Source of the DNA: Aquatica leii
Taxonomy: Eukaryota; Arthropoda; Insecta; Coleoptera; Lampyridae
Reading direction: 5' to 3'
DNA: 64,000 bases
Assembly (NCBI GenBank): GCA_035610365.1
Contig: CM069434.1
Span: 102,102,806-102,166,805, forward strand
A model generated the notes under the pieces. It ran no database searches, was not told the origin of the DNA, and saw only the letters and a list, made by a program, of their open reading frames with translations. Shown here one piece after another: positions 11,215 through 19,841 of the stretch; position 1 is the first letter of the stretch; each line of letters begins with the position of its first letter. A program made the position numbers and the translations under genes.

Positions 11215-12655
11215 ATAAATTATTTTAACCCGTTCAAGAACTAGGTACAAATTCTTTTTTAAAAATCAGTTCGTATATAATTTAACAATGATACACTTCA
11301 AAGTAACATTAAATACTGACTTGTAAATACTTAAACAATGAGTGAAAGGCCCAAACAAACAGCTTTAATAAATCAAAATTACAAAAAGTTTTATCTGCGT
11401 TTCCTGAATATCGTTGGTGAGATAACTCGTTGTATTGTACAAGAGTGTAACACCCAATATCCTCAAAAATAGTTGCGCTGGATATTCTGTGATAACTAAA
11501 AATTTTTCATTAGAAACAGCGTAGTTTTAAAGGTTGATAGCACCTCCCCAAAGTTCGTTATTTGCTAATTATTTCAAACCTGTCAAGTGGAATGTCACTT
11601 TTTTGTTTTTATTTCTACATACCATTTTTAAAGACCTTTTCAACAATGTATCATAAGTGAGGGGTTGCAATTTACATTTTTGAAGTTGAGGTGGCTGGGG
11701 AGAAATGATAAGTGTGGGTATGCCACAGACCAGTCAGTTTGGTTTTTTCTCTGTATTGTGGAAACAGGTTTTTGTAATTTTTGATATTATTTTTTGTTGT
11801 AAATATATTTCCAATCTAAACATTTTCAAATTAACACACTATATACGGCACAGTATCCGTGCAGATATAACATTTTAAAAATGATACTGTTTGTTATATC
11901 TCACTAAATATATGTGTAAATTATAAATACAACTTTTGTTTTAATGATGACTTCATTGTTTCAATATCAACTTTAAAGCACTCCAGTGTTTTAATGTTAA
12001 TATGGCAAACGCTTTTTAATTTTGTGAAGCAAGTTTAATAAAAAAAAATTTCTGAAAAGTTCTTATCCCACGAAAAAATGTCGGAACTTAAATTGTAGTA
12101 ATTTTTTCTATTAGTTTTCTAAAAAATCAACATTAAACTAAAATTTAAAAAAGTTGATCGAGGCCACACATAAGCTCGCGGAAAAAGTGAAACTTCGAAT
12201 TAACTTCTTGTGTTTTTATTTATTGATGAAAAAGTAAAATGTGTCATTGGTAATTTTTTCTTCTATTTATTACACCTTCAGGTAGGAGAGATTTCTGTTA
12301 TAACCTATTTATGTATGTCTGTGTAGATGCCTACCGTTTGTATTTTATTGTATTATTATTTCTACACGCACTGTAAATGTCATTGTTTTTATTTGATTTT
12401 TAAAATTTGTGACCAGTTCAACCGAACGGCTCATCACCTTTTTTTTATTGACCATGACGAAGTGCTCAGAACAGCGTCACGAAACGTCGTCATTTAAAAA
12501 GTCAACTAAGTCGCGAGTTTTTTGTCTCTTCTACTTGAGGGTGTAAAATGTTTCACTCATGAAATAAACCAATTGAAAATTTAAAAATAATTCAAAACAA
12601 CGCTTCATAAAAACATGTGTAGTCACAACGAAATTAAAGGTTATAATAGCTCGTG
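11215..12655. other. no gene recognised; hairpin near 12450
   Basis: About 1.4 kb of AT-rich DNA without recognisable coding. At 12455-12501 an inverted repeat (TGACGA ... TCGTCA) encloses CACGAAACGTCG, the kind of GAAACGT hairpin found at the ends of Penelope-like elements, so a short Penelope-derived piece may be present. Otherwise nothing stands out up to the TA at 12656. Confidence 0.4.
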
Positions 12656-12657
12656 TA

Positions 12658-15096
12658 GGGGAAGTGCGCCTATGTTGGACCCCATAAGTAAATATCATTA
12701 TAACTATTTTAGTTTTGCAATTATTATTTTGTTTTATATGAAAATATATAATTAGTTCGATGTTTATTATAATACACAATAAATTTTTGATCAATTAATT
12801 TCATATTTAATAACACGGTATATTTTTAAAAAATAACCGAGTGGTCCATCATTGGCATATATGTGCCCATGTTGGCGCCCTTTAAAATAAATTAATAAAA
12901 GTGTCTTTAAACAGTTTTATTTGACAAAATAGATGAACAACTAACATAATAAAATAGAACAATTTAACATAATAACATATTATATACATAGTTCACAAGT
13001 AAAAGATTTTCAACGCGGGGTAACGCCGGCACATTCATTGTGGCACCACGACTTGCATATTTGGCATCGAATCCAAGTTTCTCTTAGACGTGAGTTCGAG
13101 TACAATTCATTACAGTAAAGGCAACTAGCATCATCATCATCGTCTGAGTCCTCCAAAATGACTTCGTTTTCATCAGAAGCGTCATTGTCAATGACAATTC
13201 GTCGTTTTACTGGCCTGACTTGTTGTTTTCTCACCTTCATTTTCTTGTCAATAACTTTCTCTTTAAGTTCTTGAATTTCTGGTGTTGAATTCAAACGGCC
13301 TGTTTTTCCACGTCTTCTGCCTTTTCGTTTATTAGCGCCAATGGCTACCGCTCGAGGAGGAGGTAAAATTTTTTTCAACGAAATGTCGAGAACTGAGGAT
13401 GAAAACGAGTTAAGACCAGATTTAGATTGCTCTTGCATCTCTAATTCCATTTGGTTTTTGTCTTCAGCCTCGGGAATCAGCTTATCCGTAGCTAAAGCTG
13501 GTGCAAACTCCCAGTCTTCATAGATATGAGGATTGAAATGATGGATGCCAGTCTTTTTGAAGGAATTTATCGCATTTGTTGGTACAGCACTCTTCAAATA
13601 AGCTTTATTGAGAAGGCCTGCTATTTTAAATTGGGTTACTGCCTTTCCTGGATTTTGACGGAGCCATAATTGTATTTCTTGGTTGATATATGTATAAAGA
13701 GGACGTCCAATGGTTGAACGTGATGAGAACAGTGTAGGGAAACAAAACACAACAAAACCATTTTCTCTAGCAAACTGTAGAGATTCAAGACTGTAATGGC
13801 TACTGTGCCCATCTAGGAGTAATAGAACCTTATTCACATTTGAAGCCTTCGTATATCTAACAAAATGCTTAAACCATTTACAAATAATTTCACTGGTCAT
13901 CCAGCCTTTTTCTTGTGGGAATGCTATGCTGCCAGGGGGAGCATCGTTCATCAGCTACTCGTTCATCCTTTAGCGAGGGTAAATAAGAGCAGGAGGGACG
14001 TAGTTGCCTATGGCACTCATTGCACACACTACGATTACGTGCTGCCCGCGCTCTGCACTACTAAGTGCACCAACTTGCTTACGGCCTTTTGCCGCATACA
14101 TTTTTTGGCATTTCTTTTGGACCGTAGTCAAACCCAACTCGTTCATATAAATATTTTCGGGGAAAAAATTGTACTTCTGCAGAGTATTATCTAGTGCCTT
14201 GAAATAGGCTTCAATAAGCCTGGACTCTACCTAATGATGTACTTTCTGGGCTACGCAAAGATATTTGTGGATTGCGCTTTAGGAATCCTTTAATCCATTT
14301 CCAACCTACCCATGATTGATGTTATTTTTTTCGGTTACTTCGAATACTATCCGCCTTAAATCTTCGGAAATTAGTCCAAAAAAACCTGTTTCCATCTCAA
14401 TAATATGCACTGCAATCTCTTTTTCGATGGCTTTAAAGAAAGTTGCTCTTTGTCTTCCCAAATCACCCTTGGAAGCGTCCTGTTTATCCAAACGCCTTCG
14501 CAAAGTTGTTTTGGGAACATTGAAAGTCTTGGCAGCCAACTTATAGCCCATATTGTGGTTTTTCACGTTCTGAATAGCCTGTTGCATGTCATGCTCATCC
14601 TACTGTTGTCTTTTTTTGGATGCCATTCCTATAAATGAAAAAGAAAGGCAAATCGTGGTGAAATTATTTCATTGGCCATGATGGACCCACTGGTTCTTCA
14701 TAGGACACAGATAAGTAGTCCATCAAAGGCCACATTGCAAAAATCAGATATAAATCCCAAAATGTTTTGTTCTTTCGAATAATCTCAATTGTTGCTCGAC
14801 AATTAACATACAATAGTTCCTTTAAGCTGCAGTAACAAAAGCAGATTATAGTTGAACGTAAAACAAAATATATCTAACATCATGCCAAGCTACTTTCTTA
14901 CATCGATACTTACCAATTTTAAATTATTTTTGCAGTTAAACAGAAACTGCACATGTTCACGTGAGCACTTGTAAACAACTACTTGGAAACTTTAATCAAC
15001 CTAACCAATATGTTGGTAGTGTATTATGCGCGGTATATTTGAAAATACAGCTAGTGGTTCATCATTGGCGAGGGTCTATCATAGGCACATTTTCCC
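12658..15096. mobile_element. pogo-like DNA transposon with TIRs and TA duplication
   Basis: The left end reads GGGGAAGTGCGCCTATG and the right end, reverse-complemented, reads GGGAAAATGTGCCTATG; about 20 of 25 bases agree. Both ends are flanked by TA (12656-12657 and 15097-15098), the target expected for pogo/Tc1-mariner elements. Sub-terminal copies of CCATCATTGGC occur near 12846 and 15058, with an inverted relative (TTGGCCATGATGGACC) near 14673. They are plausible transposase-binding sites. The element is 2439 bp and encloses one transposase pseudogene on the minus strand. Confidence 0.8.
13010..14626 (-). pseudogene. pogo-like transposase pseudogene with C-terminal PHD-like finger
   Basis: The start is the ATG at 14626 (MASKKRQQ followed by an in-frame stop). 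Next come a Psq helix-turn-helix (YKLAAKTFNVPKTTLRRRLD), a CENP-B-like stretch, then the first catalytic block as MNELGLTTVQKK near 14145, where the usual NMDETG motif has lost its aspartate. The block QVGALSSAERGQ follows near 14080. After a stop, an open frame of 313 codons (13951-13010) carries the second catalytic block VLLLLDGHSSH and the downstream domain. A basic and then an acidic stretch (EDSDDDDD) precedes a C-terminal cysteine-rich module, CLYC ... WIRCQICKSWCHNEC. That last module is a PHD/zinc-ribbon-like finger. The gene is inactive, but its last third is intact. Confidence 0.8.
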
Positions 15097-15387
15097 TAAG
15101 TATAAACGTCAGATGTGTAAATATAAAAAAATATCGTTTTTCGTTACTTATCAAAATTTCAGATTTAGCCTTGTTAAAGAAGTTTCACTTCAAAAATTTG
15201 ATTTTAGGAAAAGTCGATGGTAACAGTTTAGATACCGTTGACATAAGCAAACAAGTGACGCAAAGTGGCGTGACTGAGGGCGTTTTCATTTTAACGATAC
15301 ATTCCAAGTAAAAAGCATTTCAGTGGTAAATTTAAATATTTTCGGTTATATCAGTTGCATTATATGTCTTTTATGTACAAATAGTAT

Positions 15388-15847
15388 TGAAACGTTCGAG
15401 TAATTACTAGCAAATGCAAGAGCCTTCTAGAAGCTGTTATCCATTTTCTAGAAGATATAGCGAAAAGTAAGGAACGCTCGAGAAGGATTCGCCGATGTCT
15501 ATAAATACGTAAGAAAGAAATCGTAGGTCAGTTATTGCTGGAATGCGAATGTGTTAAGAAGATTATCAAGTGGAAATAAATCGTTAGCACGCGTGTGTCT
15601 AGATAAATTGACCGAGAATAATCGTGTACGTGATTTCTAGTGTGAACAATTGTGAAATCCGAGGACATTATCTTATCTTAAGTGATAGTGTTATACAACG
15701 GTTATACATAAATATACTGTAAGTGTTTTCATTAAATATTATTAGATTTAATTAGTTCGGTTAATTTAAAAGTGTATATTCTAGAGTAGGTAAACAGTAT
15801 TTTTAGTCGTTATAAATAAATTAGTTAATAGTAAATAAATTGTAACA
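15388..15847 (+). repeat. 5' LTR of the Gypsy element
   Basis: 460 bp, TG...CA ends. Compared with the 3' LTR I see three substitutions, near 15409, 15644 and 15667, and no indels. It carries a TATA box, an insect-type initiator 30 bases downstream, and AATAAA at 15575-15580, giving the U3-R-U5 order expected of an active LTR. Confidence 0.95.
15500..15533 (+). promoter_or_regulatory. LTR core promoter: TATA box and initiator
   Basis: TATAAATA at 15500-15507 is followed by TCAGTT at 15528-15533, which matches the insect initiator with the expected start A at 15530, exactly 30 bases from the first T of the TATA box. The same pair occurs in the 3' LTR at 22902-22935. The solo LTR at 38348 has the same design. 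Confidence 0.7.
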
Positions 15848-15848
15848 G

Positions 15849-15864
15849 TGGTGTCGGTGTCGGG
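15849..15864 (+). other. primer-binding site (tRNA not assigned)
   Basis: One base after the 5' LTR the sequence starts with TGGTGTCGGTGTCGGG. TGG is the required complement of a tRNA CCA end. The first seven bases would pair with a tRNA ending in GACACCA, as some leucine tRNAs do, but the rest does not match a tRNA I know. Confidence 0.55.
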
Positions 15865-16139
15865 CTCGCGATTTTTATTAGTGTAAATACCATTAAGTAA
15901 TTTAATATCGCTCCCGTAATAAAGAACATTGAATTAACTGTTCGCGATACGCGCGTTTATTTATAAAGTATAAAATAGTGTTTATTAAACTTTTTCTTTT
16001 AACAAGTGCGTGATCGCGATATTAATTAAATTCGTTTCCGTTTATTATTAACAAGTGGATCGTTATTAAAATTTTGTGTTATACAAAAACTGTATTTTAA
16101 AAAGTAGTGAACTTAAACTTTCGTGTTATATTTAAATTT

Positions 16140-18522
16140 ATGCCGGTGACGCGTTTGCAAGCAGTTAAAATGGATTCAAAAATACTTGAAATTCTCGAAT
16201 AGATGAATAGAAAAATGGGCGAAAACTCACAGAAAATCGAAGCAAAACTGGAAGAAAAGTTTCACGAAAATTCGCAGAAAATGGAAGAAAATTCTCAGAA
16301 AATTGAAGAAAAGCTGATGGAAAATTCTAGACGATTAAAAGAAGAAATACAAACGAGCATAGAAAATCAAATCAAAATTGTGCAAGAAGAAACCCAAGCA
16401 GATATGTTAAATTTAAAAGAAGAAATTTGCGAATCTGTGAATGACAAAATAGAAGAAGTAGAAGACAAATTAGAACAAAAGCTAGAAGAAAAATTGAGAG
16501 AAAGAATACAACTGCTTGAAGAAAGAATGAACCAAATGAATTGTCACGGTGAAGGAAGCGTCACGAGTGAAGATTTAATAATGGACCGCCGGGATGAAAG
16601 CACTCACAAGTTTAAGGTTGTACCGCCAAATTTTACAAACTGTTCCGGACCACCTGCAAGAAAATTAAGAACTCTTAATATCACGATTAGAAATGAGATA
16701 TGGAGATGCCCATCTTCAACAAGTCTATCAAGCTCGAATTAAAAGTCGGGTTCAGAAAGCTGCCGAAAGTCTTCAAGAGTTTGAGGCTGACATCGCTAGA
16801 TTAACACGGCTTGCGTATCCTACAGCGCCAGATACCTTCTTGGAGCAATTGGCTATTTAAACCTTTGTAGACGGCCTCCGAGACAGCGAAACACAGCAGA
16901 CTCTCCGGTTAGCTCGACCGAAGACGTTGGATGACGCATTAACCCATGCTTTGGAGTTCGAGGCGGCGAAACAAGCGTCGCACCGAAGCAGCCATAAGCT
17001 CCGTTGTGCTGTAGAAGTATCCTCGCACACAGAAGAAAGCATTGAAGACTGTTACAAGTTTTAGCTGGTTACGAACCTGCACGGCCAACTCTCAACAGTC
17101 GGAGAGGGGGTAGGTCTTCTAGAAATATATATATAAGATAATTAAGGGCGCCAGAGCCTGTCCAAAGTAAGTTTCTGCCTGCTCACAGCAGAAATAGTAA
17201 TAAACTTGTAACTATGATGTTAAGTTCGTAACTGCTGAAGGAAACGAATAAAAGAGAAAACTAAATCGTTAATAACAATGGTGCTTTAATTACTCTATCA
17301 CGATAAATATAATAAGAATTAAATAGTCAAATCGGAGTAGTTATTAGTGAGAATATACAAAATCGAATCACAGTAAGATAGGCAACTTACATGACATAAG
17401 TGCAGAACATGGCTACGAATAATTCGCAGTAAATATCATTTACATAACTAGAAATATGGTAGTAACGACAATAAGGCAAAATAATTAGTATAACATTAAC
17501 ATTAAATTATCACAATAAATAAGCATAAACAGCATACGTAGTATAAGCAAATTTACTAACTAAAAATATTACCATTACGCTAATCAGTACGAAGTTATGA
17601 TGATTGTAAGTTTCGTGAGAAACCTCGTTGACGACGAAAGAAAATTTATAAAAAAACTTACCACCAATACAGGGGTTCCTTTTATGCGGAGGAAGCGCTC
17701 CCTTCGACACGTGCCCTGTAATTAATTTTAATTGCAAATCGTGTCAACCTAATAGCTCACGAAATCGAAATCTACAAAGTCATTACGTAAATTGTAAAAT
17801 GTACACAAAACACAAACCGAACGTCGGATGCTGTTATACCCTTTTCTATGATTTAATTAATTCCAACAGTAGGCCTTATAAATATTTAGAATCGTTCCAA
17901 CATAATATTCGTCGAGGGTTATCTCTCGTCTTTCAGTATCGGATAGAATTCATGGGCCAGATGGAGGTAAGAATAGCCGGTGACGATACAAATATCCCAC
18001 GATTGTAACGAAGTCACACAATTTCCCTGATGGGCTTTAAATTATAGCCAGAATGCCCTGAAACCAAAAAGACATAAAAATTACTTTTAATTACAGAAAT
18101 AAATAAAATTACTTACGCTGCGGAAGTAAATCAGTTAATTAAAGAAACTACATAATTTCCATCGTGTCCCTAACACGTGGATGATTTTAGAGAACCAACA
18201 TTCACTCACGCAGCCCGCGATATTGCCAGTTACAATGTTAAAGTTAAAAATGTCGGAAAAGACACCGGATGCGCAATACAAAGTGACCAACGAACCCGAT
18301 AGATGGCGTCAAGAAATATAAAAGCAACTTTTAATTAAATTGATATACAGGGTACTACATTATTTAAATTTATGTACGTAACAAGACATAGTGCGACGGG
18401 TATTTCGGGAACGAGAAGCTCGAGGAAGAGAATTGACGTGCTGGAACTGTGGAGAAGTGGGCCACGTACGACGCCGTTGTACTAAGCCCAAAAGAAGACC
18501 AGAAGAGCGTCCGGAAAACTAG
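16140..18522 (+). pseudogene. gag, broken by stops, deletion and insertion
   Basis: The ATG at 16140 opens MPVTRLQAVKMDSK and meets a TAG at 16200. The frame continues from 16203 through a long glutamate- and lysine-rich coiled-coil region (to about 16600) into VVPPNFT, the start of the capsid-like domain. Then the frame changes and part of the capsid seems deleted. From 16669 the next frame gives RYGDAHLQQVYQ and SLQEFEADIARLTRLAYP, hits a TAA at 16858, and continues with FVDGLRD to a TAG at 17062. After about 1.3 kb of inserted sequence, gag resumes at 18382-18522 with the zinc knuckle CWNCGEVGHVRRRC (18439-18480), and ends with TAG at 18520. The knuckle frame and the pol frame differ by -1 and overlap, as expected for a frameshift-expressed Gag-Pol. 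Confidence 0.85.
17065..18381. other. 1.3-kb insertion splitting gag
   Basis: Between the capsid part and the zinc knuckle lies sequence with no gag similarity. It begins with an ATATATATAAG stretch, followed by GGGCGCCAGAGCCTGTCC and AATAAA-like signals. This would suit a solo LTR of another element, but I could not find a clear TG...CA pair with a target duplication. The longest frames (69 and 75 codons) are not recognisable. The exact borders are uncertain by tens of bases. Confidence 0.45.
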
Positions 18523-18536
18523 AACGGGTTGACCGA

Positions 18537-19841
18537 ATGGGGCGAAAGTCGACCTCAACGAGCCATGCCCCGGAGATTACCATTCAAATGGCGTCGCCTA
18601 AGGAGCAGTTGCATAGCATTTATCTCGATGGCAAGATCAATGGAAGAAGCATTCAGTTACTGGTTGACACAGGAGCGACGAAGACCATCATTAGTCCTGA
18701 CGTTTTAGTGGAAAACGAGAAGACATCACCAGTAACAGTACGACTTCGAACGGCGACGGGCGACGAAATACCTACTCACGGACAAGTCAAAGTAACCATT
18801 GGTTTGGGAAATGGAGTACTCGACCATCAAGTACTGGTAGCCGACATCACGGCAAAAGTTATCTTGGGAATGGACGTGATAAAGAAGTATGGGTTCCATT
18901 TGGATATGAAGAACGATGTCCTGAAGATCGACAATGAAGAAATTCCTTTTCATTCGTCAGAGAAGGCAGCCGTGCGAGTCTTATTGAGTGAAGACGTGAT
19001 TCTGCCTGCAAGGACTGAAAGTGTGGTGATGGCACGCCTGGATGGAAATCTCCGGGAAGGCTACATACGCGCGATTGAACCAATGGAAGGCGGCTTAGTT
19101 GAAAAAGGACTACTCGTTGGCAGAACCTTAGTACGAGTAAAGAACACGATGCCAGTAAGGATCTTAAACATCAACTCAGATCCTGTAACGTTGAAAAAGA
19201 AGACCGTGGTAGGCCAACGCACGCCAGTATCACAAATTGTGAGATGCGTGAAGACGAACGAAGATACGCCACCGAAGAAGTGTCCACAACATCTATTGGA
19301 CATTCTTACCACCAAATGCCAAAACCTCAGCCAAGACGAGCTGGCTAAAGTTAAAGTGTTGATCCAAGAGTACCAAGATGTGTTCGCGCTGGAGAGTGGC
19401 TCCAAAGGAAGAACTAACGTGGTGAAACATAAAATTAATACCGGAGACGCTCGGCCGATACGTCAACATCCACGCAGACTTCCTTTGGCGAAAAGAGAAG
19501 AAGCCGAACAAATAATTACGGATATGGAGAGGGAAGGCGTGATTGAACCTTCAAGTAGCCCATGGGCATCCCCAGTGGTACTCGTAAAGAAGAAGGATGG
19601 ATCAACGAGGTTTTGTGTAGACTACAGACAGCTAAACGACGTGACCAAAAAGGACAGCTACCCTTTACCCAGAATTGACGATACGCTAGACACCCTGTCA
19701 GGATCCCAGTGGTTTTCTACGTTAGATTTAAAGAGTGGATACTGGCAGGTAGAATTAGAACCCAAGGATCGTGAAAAAAACAGCTTTTACGATCGGAACT
19801 GGTTTGTGGCAGTTCACCGTAATGCCCTTCGTCCTGTGTAA
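18537..19841 (+). CDS. Pol, N-terminal part: protease and RT fingers/palm
   Basis: The frame is open upstream of the ATG at 18537 and overlaps the end of gag, so natural expression is probably by -1 frameshift and the ATG may not be used. The retropepsin active site LLVDTGATKT has its aspartate at residue 44. Further on are VILGMDVI (the flap and helix partner of retroviral-type proteases), then the RT N-terminus with SSPWASPVVLVKKKDGSTRF, FCVDYRQLN and motif A, STLDLKSGYWQ, whose aspartate is a catalytic metal ligand. At 19774-19780 a run of seven A residues shifts the frame. The last 20 or so codons of this frame are out of register and the real Pol continues in the 19771 frame. Confidence 0.9.
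   Translation: MGRKSTSTSHAPEITIQMASPKEQLHSIYLDGKINGRSIQLLVDTGATKTIISPDVLVENEKTSPVTVRLRTATGDEIPTHGQVKVTIGLGNGVLDHQVLVADITAKVILGMDVIKKYGFHLDMKNDVLKIDNEEIPFHSSEKAAVRVLLSEDVILPARTESVVMARLDGNLREGYIRAIEPMEGGLVEKGLLVGRTLVRVKNTMPVRILNINSDPVTLKKKTVVGQRTPVSQIVRCVKTNEDTPPKKCPQHLLDILTTKCQNLSQDELAKVKVLIQEYQDVFALESGSKGRTNVVKHKINTGDARPIRQHPRRLPLAKREEAEQIITDMEREGVIEPSSSPWASPVVLVKKKDGSTRFCVDYRQLNDVTKKDSYPLPRIDDTLDTLSGSQWFSTLDLKSGYWQVELEPKDREKNSFYDRNWFVAVHRNALRPV

Noticed and set aside
14961-15311. 116-codon plus-strand frame at the right end of the pogo-like element
   Set aside because: It crosses the element's terminus and has no recognisable domain; chance frame.
16127-18374. 14-base identity TATTTAAATTTATG at about 16129 and 18361 as a recombination scar
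   Set aside because: Pure AT-rich sequence of this length recurs easily here, and the flanks do not align.
19774-19780. Programmed ribosomal frameshift in the A7 run
   Set aside because: It falls within the RT catalytic palm, where no retroelement needs a frameshift; an ordinary indel or sequencing error is simpler.
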